Of a stretch of 18,352 nt of DNA, positions 7,360-15,524 are shown one piece after another. Source of the DNA: Betaproteobacteria bacterium (GTDB taxonomy: Bacteria; Pseudomonadota; Gammaproteobacteria; Burkholderiales; Casimicrobiaceae); assembly GCA_005883655.1 (NCBI GenBank), contig VBDA01000106.1, positions 1 to 18,352 of the forward strand, written 5' to 3'. The first letter of the stretch is position 1; the number at the start of each line of letters is the position of its first letter. Under the pieces are notes generated by a model, which saw nothing but the letters and a program-made list of their open reading frames with translations, was not told the origin of the DNA and ran no database searches. Made by a program: the position numbers and the translations under genes.

Positions 7360-7390
7360 CGGGACAGTGGTTGGCGGGAAGGCGGGAGCG

Positions 7391-7396
7391 ATTATA
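7391..7396 (-). promoter_or_regulatory. Candidate -10 box of argA
   Basis: Minus-strand TATAAT (7396-7391) is a perfect -10. The hexamer 17 bases upstream, TTCGCG, is a poor -35. The predicted transcript start near 7384 gives a leader of about 25 nt to the argA ATG (7359). I see no clear ARG-box palindrome beside it. Confidence 0.45.
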
Positions 7397-7459
7397 ACGT
7401 CCGTCTCTGCTTGGGCGCGCGAAGCGACCGCTGATGTCCGTTCGCGGCGCGTAATCGCC

Positions 7460-7465
7460 TATAAT
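7460..7465 (+). promoter_or_regulatory. Candidate -10 box of uvrD
   Basis: Plus-strand TATAAT at 7460-7465 is a perfect -10; the -35 position at 17 bases spacing (TCCGTT) is weak. The predicted start near 7472 gives a leader of about 57 nt to ATG 7529. The two divergent -10 boxes of argA and uvrD lie 63 bases apart within the 169-base intergenic region. Confidence 0.45.
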
Positions 7466-7528
7466 TGCACGTCCCTGGTTCGCTTATTGCCTACCGACGG
7501 CGGCTCGTTCGCCCTCGCTCGTCTTCCC

Positions 7529-9700
7529 ATGGCGTCACCTCTTCTCGACAACCTCAATCCGGAACAGCTTGCTGCGGTGACCCTGCCGCACGCGTCGGCG
7601 CTCATCCTAGCCGGTGCTGGCAGCGGCAAGACGCGCGTTCTGACGACGCGGATCGCATGGTTGCTCGCGACGGGGCAGGCAAGCCCGCTGTCGGTGCTGG
7701 CGGTGACTTTCACCAACAAGGCCGCCAGGGAAATGAGCACGCGGCTCTCGGTGCTGACGCCGGTGAACATACGCGGCATGTGGATCGGCACCTTTCACGG
7801 ACTGTGCAACCGAATGCTGCGCGCGCATTACCGCGAGGCCGGGCTGCCGAAACTGTTTCAGATCATGGATACGCAGGACCAGCTGGCGCTCATCAAGCGC
7901 GTGTACAAGGCGCACAACATCGACGACGAACGCTTTCCGGCGCGGCAGCTCCAGGCGCTCATCAACGGCTCCAAGGAGGAAGGCTTGCGTCCGAACCAGG
8001 TCGAGGCATTCGATGATTTCAGCCGCCGGCAGGTCGAACATTACGCTCTGTACGAGCAAGCGTGCCAACGCGAAGGGGTGGTCGACTTCCCCGAGCTCTT
8101 GCTGCGAACCTACGAGCTCCTGTCGCGCGACGATTCGCTCCGCGAGCACTATCGGCGCCGCTTCTCGCACATCCTGGTCGACGAATTCCAGGACACCAAC
8201 GTGCTGCAGTACAAGTGGCTGAAGCTGCTCGCAGGCTCGCACGCCGCGATTTTCGCGGTCGGCGACGACGATCAGTCGATCTACGCCTTCCGCGGCGCGA
8301 ACGTCGCCAATATGCAGCATTTCGAGCGCGACTTCAGCACCGCGGAAGTTCCGGTCAAGCTGATCAAGCTCGAGCAGAACTACCGCTCTCACGGACACAT
8401 ACTCGATGCCGCGAATGCGCTTATCAGGCACAACCAGGCACGTCTGGGGAAGAACCTCTGGACCTCCGACGCGCATGGCGAACCGGTGCGGGCGTATGCC
8501 GCGCCTTCCGATCTGGACGAGGCCGCGTTCATCGTCGACGTGGTCAAAGGCCTGGTCGAGGATAACGTGTCGCCCGCGGAGATCGCCGTTCTCTATCGCT
8601 CCAATGCGCAGTCGCGCGTGGTCGAGCACGCGCTATTCAACGCCGCGATGCCCTATCGGGTGTATGGCGGAATGCGCTTCTTCGAGCGGGCCGAGATCAA
8701 GCACGCGCTTGCCTATTTGAGGCTCGTCGCCGCGCCGGACGATGACGGCGCATTTCTGCGCGTAGTCAACTTCCCGCCGCGCGGGATCGGCGCGCGATCG
8801 CTGGAAACGGTGCAGGAGCGCGCACAGGCGCAAGGCAGCAGCCTGTGGCAGGTTGCGTGCGCTGCCCCGGTCGGTGGCAAGGCGGGGACAAGCCTGGCTG
8901 CATTTCTCAAACTGGTCGACGCCATGAGGAAGGCGACGCAAGACCTCGGGTTGGCGGAAAAGGTCGAGCACGTCGTGCATGCGAGCGGTCTGCTGCGCCA
9001 TTACGAGGCGGAAAAAGACGGACAGGAGCGAATCGATAATCTGCAGGAATTGATCAACGCTGCGCAAAGTTTCGTGCGCGAGGCGGAGCGCGAGATCGGC
9101 GAAAACCTCGACGACCCGCTGACCTCGTTTCTCTCTCATGCCGCGCTGGAGGCGGGGGAAACGCAGGCCGCGGAAGGTCGGCCGGCGCTGCAACTGATGA
9201 CTGTGCACTCGGCGAAGGGCCTCGAGTTCCATACGGTGTTCGTTACCGGGCTCGAAGAGGGGCTTTTCCCGCACGAGAACAGCATGAGCGAGTACGACGG
9301 CCTCGAAGAGGAGCGACGCCTTGCGTACGTGGCGATCACGCGCGCGCGACGGAGACTGTATCTGACGCACGCACAAAGTCGCATGCTTCACGGACAACTC
9401 CGCTACAACGTCGCGTCGCGCTTTCTCGACGAAGTCCCGGCAGGGATGTTGCAATGGCTGTCCCCAAAACGCGGCGACTTTGCCGCCGAGCCCGAAGCAC
9501 TCGCGGGACGAAACGCCGCGGAGCGGATACGCGACGGCTCCGGTTGGCGCATCGGTCAAAGTGTGAAGCACTCACGCTTCGGCCTCGGCATCATCATCGA
9601 CGCGGAGGGGCGCGGCAGCGATGCCCGCGTTCAGGTGAATTTTCGGGAGAGCGGCGTCAAATGGCTGGCGCTGGAATATGCCAAGCTGCAGCCGGCGTGA
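7529..9700 (+). CDS. uvrD: UvrD/PcrA-type DNA helicase II
   Basis: A 723-residue superfamily 1A 3'-5' helicase, which unwinds DNA in nucleotide-excision and mismatch repair and removes blocked complexes. Motifs are in order: Walker A AGAGSGKT (about 28-35), Ia VTFTNKAAREM, II VDEFQDTN (about 218-225), III GDDDQSIYAFRGA (about 246-258), IV LEQNYRS and LYRSNAQSR, V MTVHSAKGLEF (about 558-568), and VI EERRLAYVAITRAR. The C-terminal segment GQSVKHSRFGLGIIIDAEG resembles the Tudor-like domain of UvrD/PcrA that contacts RNA polymerase. ATG 7529 is preferred: the frame is open back to 7271, but homologs begin near LLDNLNPEQLAAVT and the candidate promoter lies inside that extension. No Shine-Dalgarno precedes the ATG. 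Rep is a less likely identity given the C-terminal domain. Confidence 0.94.
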   Translation: MASPLLDNLNPEQLAAVTLPHASALILAGAGSGKTRVLTTRIAWLLATGQASPLSVLAVTFTNKAAREMSTRLSVLTPVNIRGMWIGTFHGLCNRMLRAHYREAGLPKLFQIMDTQDQLALIKRVYKAHNIDDERFPARQLQALINGSKEEGLRPNQVEAFDDFSRRQVEHYALYEQACQREGVVDFPELLLRTYELLSRDDSLREHYRRRFSHILVDEFQDTNVLQYKWLKLLAGSHAAIFAVGDDDQSIYAFRGANVANMQHFERDFSTAEVPVKLIKLEQNYRSHGHILDAANALIRHNQARLGKNLWTSDAHGEPVRAYAAPSDLDEAAFIVDVVKGLVEDNVSPAEIAVLYRSNAQSRVVEHALFNAAMPYRVYGGMRFFERAEIKHALAYLRLVAAPDDDGAFLRVVNFPPRGIGARSLETVQERAQAQGSSLWQVACAAPVGGKAGTSLAAFLKLVDAMRKATQDLGLAEKVEHVVHASGLLRHYEAEKDGQERIDNLQELINAAQSFVREAEREIGENLDDPLTSFLSHAALEAGETQAAEGRPALQLMTVHSAKGLEFHTVFVTGLEEGLFPHENSMSEYDGLEEERRLAYVAITRARRRLYLTHAQSRMLHGQLRYNVASRFLDEVPAGMLQWLSPKRGDFAAEPEALAGRNAAERIRDGSGWRIGQSVKHSRFGLGIIIDAEGRGSDARVQVNFRESGVKWLALEYAKLQPA

Positions 9701-9724
9701 ACCATATTGATCGAGACCGTTCGG

Positions 9725-10546
9725 TCATGGTGGCGAGTCGGATGACGTGCCCGGGGATGGCTCGTCGGCGTGAAAAACATCCCGATAGCTGACGTAATCG
9801 GAAATATGCAGCGCGGCGACAAAGGTGAAAAGGTAAGGGACGACGACGAATAGCGCTACCAGGCTCGCCACCGCGTCGCCGAACAGGTACGCGATCGATA
9901 TCGCAAAAATGGGCAGCACGCCGCCCAGTACGAAAACAGCGAGACAGTAGACCCCTATCGGGCGCCAGTTGGCGATCGCGGCGCGAAGACTTGTCCCCAG
10001 CGCCCGCGCCGCGCCTGCATCATTGAAGACCACCAGCGCCGGCGCAAACCATAGCGCCAGCAGCGACGGCATCGCGCACGCCGCGCCGAACAGCATCGCG
10101 AGCTGTACCGGGCCGCTAGCAAGCGCTTCTTCGGTAGGCTTCTCCGCACCTGACATCAGCGCCATCAGCCTGCCGTCATCGACCAGCGCGGTCGCGATGA
10201 CCGCGAGCGTTATGCCGACGAGAAACACCGCTCCGAGTGGAACGAGCGCGAGAAGATTGCTGCGAAAGCCGCGAAAGAGGTGCTCGAAGCGTGGCGCGAC
10301 CCCTCGTTCCTGCGACCAGGCGGCGGCGAGGAAGCCGACGGCAAACACCGGTTTCAGAAGTGGTGCGACGAATTGTCCCACCGCTTGCAATGGCCCGAAC
10401 TCCAGCAGCCCGATCAGCAAGTAATAGCTGAACAGCAGCAGCAGCCACCGCAACGGAGCGGCGCGAAACATGGCATATGCACGCTTGATCCAGACGATGC
10501 CGTTTCGCGCATCCCGGCGCACGAATGGAATCGAAACATTGGTCAT
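9725..10546 (-). CDS. BPSS1780-type multi-pass membrane protein (copy 1)
   Basis: A 273-residue inner-membrane protein with about six hydrophobic segments, among them WLLLLFSYYLLIGLLEF, LVPLGAVFLVGITLAVIATAL and ASLVALFVVVPYLFTFVAAL. The motif WFAPALVV, followed by a helix with spaced A, S and N residues, is shared with the protein at 15525-16331. Both resemble the uncharacterised BPSS1780 family of betaproteobacteria, an assignment made from memory. No function is established. ATG 10546 follows GAGGG by five bases; ATG 10558, four codons upstream, has AAGGG and is also possible. The gene starts 9-21 bases after thrB ends, so the two are probably co-transcribed. It converges on uvrD with only 24 bases between stops. 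The frame is open upstream to 10810, but that part shadows thrB. Confidence 0.8.
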   Translation of the reverse strand: MTNVSIPFVRRDARNGIVWIKRAYAMFRAAPLRWLLLLFSYYLLIGLLEFGPLQAVGQFVAPLLKPVFAVGFLAAAWSQERGVAPRFEHLFRGFRSNLLALVPLGAVFLVGITLAVIATALVDDGRLMALMSGAEKPTEEALASGPVQLAMLFGAACAMPSLLALWFAPALVVFNDAGAARALGTSLRAAIANWRPIGVYCLAVFVLGGVLPIFAISIAYLFGDAVASLVALFVVVPYLFTFVAALHISDYVSYRDVFHADEPSPGTSSDSPP

Positions 10547-10566
10547 TGCCGCCCTCATCGCGGCCC

Positions 10567-11487
10567 TTATGGAAGAATGCGCTCGAACGGGACGGGGTCG
10601 TGGGCGTGCGTCAACTCGCCCGAGCGTGGCAGATAAAGATCGTAGAGCCGCGACAACCAGAAGCGCAACGCGGCAGCGCGCAGCACCACCGGCCACAGCG
10701 GTCGCTCCTCCCCGGAGAGCGGCCGCACGGCTTCGTACGCGGCGATCATGGCATCGCTGCGCGACAGATCCAATGCACCGGCGCTTGCGCCTTCGGAGAC
10801 ACTGCACCAATCGTTGACGGCGATCGCGAGGTCGTAGGCAAGGGCGTCCGTGGCCGCGAATCCGAAATCGATAATTCCTGACACGCGCTCACCCTCGAAG
10901 AGGACGTTGTCGCAGAACAAGTCGCCGTGAATTGCGCCGCGTGCCAGCCTGGCTTTGGCGAACCCGGCCTGGAACTTGATTTCGGACGTGAGCAAACCGA
11001 TCTGCTCGACCGACAAAAACGGCCGCACGGCACGCGCGGCCTGCCGCCACCATGCGGGTCCACGGCGATTGGACAAGCGCGCCCGATAATTGCCGAGGGC
11101 AACATGCATCCGCGCCAACGCGTCACCCGCGGCGGCGCAGTGCGGGATTTGCGGTCGTTCGACCGCAACCCCATCGAGTCGCGCGACGAGCCCCGCGGGC
11201 TTGCCGTTGAGAAAACTCCACAACGCGCCGCTGCGATCGGGCTCGGGGGCGGGCGCCTGAACGCCCGCGCGCGCCAGATGCGCCATCAAGTTGAGATAGA
11301 ACGGCAGGTCTTCCGCCGGCAGCCGCTCGTACAGTGTCAATACGAAATGCCCATTGTCGGCGGTCAGGAAATAGTTCGTGTTCTCGATGCCGGCAACGAT
11401 CGGTTCGAACTCGTGCACTGCGCCAAGCGCGTAACGGGTGAGCCATACGGCAAGATCATCAGCGGAGACGGTGGTGTAGACAGCCAT
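10567..11487 (-). CDS. thrB: Homoserine kinase, ThrB2 / aminoglycoside-phosphotransferase-like family
   Basis: A 306-residue kinase that phosphorylates L-homoserine with ATP, leading to threonine. It belongs to the protein-kinase-like (APH fold) type of homoserine kinase found in pseudomonads and betaproteobacteria, not the GHMP type of E. coli. Visible motifs are GIENTNYFLTAD (about 33-44), VLTLYERL, the catalytic loop IHGDLFCDN (H187, D189, N194) and the metal-binding IIDFGFA (about 205-211). PFYLNLMAHLARAGV is also characteristic. No ribosome-binding site is obvious before ATG 11487, but the family normally begins MAVYT.VS..., as here. It lies between DUF2782 (66 bases upstream) and a membrane protein on the same strand. 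Proximity to polA matches a neighbourhood I recall in Pseudomonas. Confidence 0.93.
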   Translation of the reverse strand: MAVYTTVSADDLAVWLTRYALGAVHEFEPIVAGIENTNYFLTADNGHFVLTLYERLPAEDLPFYLNLMAHLARAGVQAPAPEPDRSGALWSFLNGKPAGLVARLDGVAVERPQIPHCAAAGDALARMHVALGNYRARLSNRRGPAWWRQAARAVRPFLSVEQIGLLTSEIKFQAGFAKARLARGAIHGDLFCDNVLFEGERVSGIIDFGFAATDALAYDLAIAVNDWCSVSEGASAGALDLSRSDAMIAAYEAVRPLSGEERPLWPVVLRAAALRFWLSRLYDLYLPRSGELTHAHDPVPFERILP

Positions 11488-11553
11488 CGACGGACACGAC
11501 GAGCGGCGGCAGGGACACCCGCGCTCAACGCAGAAGGTTATGGAAAAATGCGA

Positions 11554-11904
11554 TCAGAAGGAAAACAGCAGCCACATCGGGACTTTGAGGCCCGTGTCAA
11601 GGCTATCGCGGCGAACCCATGTCCCGTCGGTGCCATCGGCGACGAGATAATACGGTCGCCCGGTCTTCGGTGTGACCTTGATCATCGTCAGACGCCCGCC
11701 GACTCGGTATTCCTCGATTGTCTCCGTCGCGCGACGAGTAATCGTAATTTGCGGCTCGAGGTCGGGATCGTTGGCAATTTCCGGCGGTATCGGCGGCGGC
11801 TCCGGCAAGGGCTCGAGCTTTGCCGGAGGCGCTTTTTGCGCAGTCGCAGTGAGCGCGAGCGCCAAGGCGAGCGCTGACAAGAGAGCGGTAATGCGAAGGC
11901 GCAT
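11554..11904 (-). CDS. DUF2782 domain-containing secreted protein
   Basis: A 116-residue small protein. Residues 1-22 (MRLRITALLSALALALALTA) form a signal peptide, followed by a proline-rich linker (PPAKLEPLPEPPPIPPE) and a conserved C-terminal domain, ITITRRATETIEEYRVGGRLTMIKVTP, then PYYLVADGTDGTW. This pattern matches the DUF2782 family, small periplasmic proteins of unknown function often encoded beside thrB and polA. No enzymatic motif is visible. An extended -10 promoter lies about 30 bases upstream, so this is probably the first gene of a DUF2782-thrB-membrane protein transcript. The Shine-Dalgarno before ATG 11904 is weak. Confidence 0.85.
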   Translation of the reverse strand: MRLRITALLSALALALALTATAQKAPPAKLEPLPEPPPIPPEIANDPDLEPQITITRRATETIEEYRVGGRLTMIKVTPKTGRPYYLVADGTDGTWVRRDSLDTGLKVPMWLLFSF

Positions 11905-11932
11905 GTTGCTTGTCGTACGAGTGGACGCGTTT

Positions 11933-11938
11933 ATTCTA
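11933..11938 (-). promoter_or_regulatory. Candidate extended -10 promoter of the DUF2782-thrB operon
   Basis: The minus strand reads TGTTAGAAT: an extended -10 TGn motif followed by TAGAAT at 11938-11933. No good -35 is present. The predicted start near 11926 gives a leader of about 22 nt to ATG 11904. It sits in the 72-base gap after the LOG-family gene. Confidence 0.45.
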
Positions 11939-11976
11939 ACAGGAATCGATTTTGCGACGCCGGAATCTCCGTAGGC

Positions 11977-12702
11977 TCACAGGTTCAGCATCTTGTCGCG
12001 CTCGGCGCGCGACGGCTGAAAACCGCGACTTTCATAATAGTCGAAAATTGCTTCGACGATTGCCTCGGGCTCTTCGATGATCCGCATCAAGTTGAGGTCG
12101 CCCGCGGAAATCATGCCTTCACCGACCAGCTTGTCCCGCATCCAGGCGATCAGTCCCTCCCAGAATTCGCCGCCGACCAGAATGATCGGTATCTTGCGGC
12201 TCTTTCCGGTCTGGACCAGCGTGAGGCACTCGGTCAGCTCATCGATCGTGCCAAAGCCTCCCGGAAGCACTACGTACGCCGACGCGAAACGCACGAACAT
12301 CATCTTGCGCGCGAAGAAATAGCGAAAGTTGATCCCGACGTCCTGAAAGCCGTTGCCGCCCTGCTCGTGAGGAAGAACAATGTTGAGGCCGACCGCGGGT
12401 GACCGGCCGGCGTGCGCGCCGCGATTGGTCGCTTCCATCAGCCCCGGGCCGCCGCCGGATATCACCGAAAATCCGGCGTCGGAAAGCAGCCTCGCGATGC
12501 GTTCGGCCTTGATGTAATACGGATGGTCCGCCCGGATGCGAGCGCTGCCGAACATGCTTACCGCTGGCCGTATGCCGCGCAGACGTTCGGTCGCGACGGC
12601 AAATTCTGCCATAATGCCGAGCACCCGCCACGCCTCTTGGCCGTTCGTCGAGTACATCGACTGCGGGTCGATTATCTCCGGAATCTTGCTCGTCTGAATC
12701 AT
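11977..12702 (-). CDS. LOG family protein (TIGR00730-type Rossmann fold nucleotide hydrolase)
   Basis: A 241-residue protein of the LOG ('lysine decarboxylase-like') family. Signature motifs are SGGGPGLMEATNRGAH (about 82-97), the ARK catalytic region (R132, K133) and PGGFGTIDE (about 147-155). Characterised LOG enzymes cleave the N-glycosidic bond of nucleoside monophosphates, including cytokinin ribotides in plants; related bacterial proteins include PpnN. The old 'lysine decarboxylase' label is not supported by function. About 45 residues precede the Rossmann fold. The start ATG 12702 overlaps the divergent polA ATG by two bases; in-frame ATG 12657 would give a shorter protein but has no better ribosome-binding site. 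The true substrate cannot be read from sequence. Confidence 0.9.
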   Translation of the reverse strand: MIQTSKIPEIIDPQSMYSTNGQEAWRVLGIMAEFAVATERLRGIRPAVSMFGSARIRADHPYYIKAERIARLLSDAGFSVISGGGPGLMEATNRGAHAGRSPAVGLNIVLPHEQGGNGFQDVGINFRYFFARKMMFVRFASAYVVLPGGFGTIDELTECLTLVQTGKSRKIPIILVGGEFWEGLIAWMRDKLVGEGMISAGDLNLMRIIEEPEAIVEAIFDYYESRGFQPSRAERDKMLNL

Positions 12703-15424
12703 GCCTAAGCTCGTCCTGGTTGACGGCTCGTCCTACCTTTATCGGGCGTTTCACGCACTGCCCGATTTGCGCACGTCGCGCGGCGAGCCGACTGGTGCCA
12801 TACGCGGTGTCATTTCCATGTTGCGCCGATTGATCGAGGACGGCAAGCCTGATTACTTCGCGGTCGTGTTCGACGCTCCCGGCAAGACATTTCGCGACGA
12901 CTTGTACCCCGAATACAAGGCCAATCGATCACCGATGCCCGACGCGCTTGCCGCGCAGATCGCGCCTTTGCACGAGCTGATCCGCGTTCACGGGTGGCCG
13001 ATACTGATGATCGAAGGCGTCGAAGCCGACGATGTGATTGGAACGCTGGCAAGACAAGCTGAGCAGCTCGACATCGACACGCTGATCTCCACCGGTGACA
13101 AGGATCTCGCGCAATTGATCACGCCGCGCGTCACGCTGGTCAACACCATGAGCAACGAGATCCTCGATATGACGACCGTCGTCGACAAATTCGCCGTGCG
13201 CGCCGATCAGTTGCTCGACTATCTCGCCCTGATCGGCGACTCCATCGACAATATTCCGGGTGTGCCCAAGGTCGGGCCGAAAACCGCAGCCAGGTGGCTC
13301 GCCGAGCACGGGACGCTGGACGACGTGATGGCGAACGCGGGATCGATTGGCGGCGCGGTGGGCGAGAATCTGCGCGCGGCGCTGACGTGGCTGCCGCAAG
13401 GCAAGCGGCTCTTAACCGTGAAGACCGATTGCACGCTGCCGTTCGCGCCGCATGAGCTGGTGATCCAGCCGCACGACGCGGATAAGCTGCGCGAGCTCTA
13501 TGAGCGTTTCGAATTCAGGAGTTGGCTCAAGGACAGTGCCCAGAACAACGCAGAAGTGCCGCCGGTCACCGTCACGCAGGACAAGGACGTCGAGCCCGAG
13601 GTCGTGCGCCAGCCCATCGCGCGCGAATATGAAGCGGTTCTTGACGATGCGGCGTTCGAACGCATGATCGATGAAATGCAGGGCGCCGAGCTGGTGTCCT
13701 TCGATACCGAAACCACCGGCCTCGACCCGATGGAAGCGCAAATCGTCGGGCTATCTTTCTCGTTCGAGCCTGGACGAGCCTCGTATATCCCGCTGACCCA
13801 CCGCTACGCTGGTGTGCCCTCGCAGCTGCCGATCGACGACGTGCTCCGGCGATTGAAACCATGGTTCGAGGATCCGACCAGGAAAAAAATCGGCCAGAAC
13901 GTCAAGTACGATCAGCACGTGCTCGCCAACTACGGCGTCGCGCTGGCCGGCGTTGCTCACGACACACTGTTGCAATCCTACGTGCTCGAGTCGCAGCGGT
14001 CGCACGATATGGACAGTCTCGCCTGGCGCCATCTCGGTGTGAAGACGATCAGCTACGCCGACGTCGCCGGCAAGGGCGCGGGACACATCGGTTTCGACCA
14101 GGTCTCGATCGACAAGGCGGCGGAGTATTCGGGTGAGGATGTCGATATCGCGCTGCAGCTGCACGGCGTTCTCTACCAGAAGGTCCAACAGAATCCGCAG
14201 CTCGATTTTATCTACTCGACGATCGAAATGCCGACTCGCGAAGTGCTGTTTCGCATGGAGCGTGAAGGTGTGCTGATCGATGCATCCGTGCTCGCGGCGC
14301 AGAGCCGGACGCTTGGCGAGCGGCTGATGATTCTCGAGGACCAGGCGTATAGGGAGGCCGGCCAGCCGTTCAATCTCGGCTCGCCCACGCAGTTGGGCGC
14401 TATCCTGTTCGACAAGATGAAGCTTCCGGCGATAAAGAAGACCGCTACCGGAAAGCCGTCGACCGACGAAGATGTCCTGCAGCAGCTCGCCGCCGATTAC
14501 CCATTGCCGAGGCTGTTGCTAGAGCATCGCGCGCTGTCGAAGCTCAAGTCGACCTACACCGACAAGTTGCCGCAGATGGTCAACGCGCGCACGGGCAGAG
14601 TCCATACCTGCTTCGGCCAAGCCACCGCGGTCACCGGTCGTCTCGCCAGCACCGACCCCAACCTGCAGAATATTCCCATCCGCACCGTCGAGGGCCGGCG
14701 CATCCGCGAGGCGTTCGTCGCACCGCCCGGCCACACGCTGATCTCGGCCGATTATTCGCAGATCGAGCTGCGCATCATGGCGCATCTCTCGGGCGACCCT
14801 TCGTTGTTGAAGGCCTTCGCCGCAGGCGAGGACATCCATCGCGCAACTGCCGCCGATATCTTCGGTGTTCCGATCGACGACGTGACCTCGGAGCAGCGGC
14901 GCTACATCAAGGCCGTCAACTTCGGATTGATCTACGGCATGAGCGCCTTCGGGCTGGCGGCACAGCTCGGCATCGAGCGCGGCGCCGCGGCGCAGTTCAT
15001 CGAAAAGTATTTCATCCGCTACCCGGGCGTGGCCGAGTACATGCAGCGGACCCGTGAGCTCGCACGCACGCAGGGATATGTCGAGACCGTTTTCGGGCGC
15101 AGGCTCTGGCTTCCTGACATCAACGCCGGCGGCGGTCCGCGCCGCCAGGCAGCCGAGCGCGCGGCGATCAACGCGCCAATGCAGGGAACGGCCGCCGATT
15201 TGATCAAGCTCGCCATGATCGAGGTCCAGGCGTGGCTCGACAGTGAGTCGGTCGGCGCCAAACTGGTCCTGCAGGTTCACGATGAGCTGGTGCTCGAAGC
15301 TCCTGTGGATCATCTCGATCGCCTCAAAGCCGAGCTCGCGCTGCGGATGGCAGGCGTCGCCCAGCTCCGTGTGCCACTGGTCGTTGACGTTGGCAGCGGC
15401 CCCAATTGGGAGCAGGCGCACTAG
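12701..15424 (+). CDS. polA: DNA polymerase I
   Basis: A 907-residue polymerase that fills gaps and removes RNA primers. Three domains are visible. The 5' nuclease (about 1-290) shows LVDGSSYLYRAFHAL, VEADDVIGTLA, STGDKDLAQL and the helix-hairpin-helix GVPKVGPKTA. The 3'-5' exonuclease (about 310-500) keeps the proofreading acids in SFDTETTG (D335, E337), unlike families where this domain is dead. The polymerase domain (about 520-907) has motif A SADYSQIELRIMAHLSGD (D684), motif B RRYIKAVNFGLIYG (about 733-746) and motif C QVHDELVLEAP (D861). The length is usual. ATG 12701 begins the canonical MPKLVLVDGSSYLYRAF, but no Shine-Dalgarno precedes it, and any promoter must lie inside the opposite LOG gene. 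No terminator hairpin with a T-run is evident after the stop. Confidence 0.97.
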   Translation: MPKLVLVDGSSYLYRAFHALPDLRTSRGEPTGAIRGVISMLRRLIEDGKPDYFAVVFDAPGKTFRDDLYPEYKANRSPMPDALAAQIAPLHELIRVHGWPILMIEGVEADDVIGTLARQAEQLDIDTLISTGDKDLAQLITPRVTLVNTMSNEILDMTTVVDKFAVRADQLLDYLALIGDSIDNIPGVPKVGPKTAARWLAEHGTLDDVMANAGSIGGAVGENLRAALTWLPQGKRLLTVKTDCTLPFAPHELVIQPHDADKLRELYERFEFRSWLKDSAQNNAEVPPVTVTQDKDVEPEVVRQPIAREYEAVLDDAAFERMIDEMQGAELVSFDTETTGLDPMEAQIVGLSFSFEPGRASYIPLTHRYAGVPSQLPIDDVLRRLKPWFEDPTRKKIGQNVKYDQHVLANYGVALAGVAHDTLLQSYVLESQRSHDMDSLAWRHLGVKTISYADVAGKGAGHIGFDQVSIDKAAEYSGEDVDIALQLHGVLYQKVQQNPQLDFIYSTIEMPTREVLFRMEREGVLIDASVLAAQSRTLGERLMILEDQAYREAGQPFNLGSPTQLGAILFDKMKLPAIKKTATGKPSTDEDVLQQLAADYPLPRLLLEHRALSKLKSTYTDKLPQMVNARTGRVHTCFGQATAVTGRLASTDPNLQNIPIRTVEGRRIREAFVAPPGHTLISADYSQIELRIMAHLSGDPSLLKAFAAGEDIHRATAADIFGVPIDDVTSEQRRYIKAVNFGLIYGMSAFGLAAQLGIERGAAAQFIEKYFIRYPGVAEYMQRTRELARTQGYVETVFGRRLWLPDINAGGGPRRQAAERAAINAPMQGTAADLIKLAMIEVQAWLDSESVGAKLVLQVHDELVLEAPVDHLDRLKAELALRMAGVAQLRVPLVVDVGSGPNWEQAH

Positions 15425-15524
15425 CGGCGGATCCGCGACGCCATCGACAGTCGCGTATCGCGCATTCGCTTACGCGCGGCCGGTGCTGCTCGTCTCTCGC
15501 GCTCGCGTTATGTCGCGCCGAAGC

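Noticed and set aside
9715..9726. Possible terminator GACCG-TT-CGGTC between uvrD and the convergent membrane gene
   Set aside because: Five-base stem with a two-base loop, overlapping the membrane gene's stop and lacking a T-run on either strand.
11395..11420. GGTTCGAAC string resembling a tRNA T-arm
   Set aside because: It lies inside the thrB coding sequence and has no matching acceptor, D or anticodon arms.
10927..11877. 316-codon plus-strand open frame across thrB and DUF2782
   Set aside because: It runs antisense through two recognised genes and their gap, with no family resemblance.
15427..15436. Palindrome GCGGATCCGC just after polA
   Set aside because: A ten-base perfect palindrome has no loop and no T-run, so it is not a credible terminator; likely chance in GC-rich DNA.
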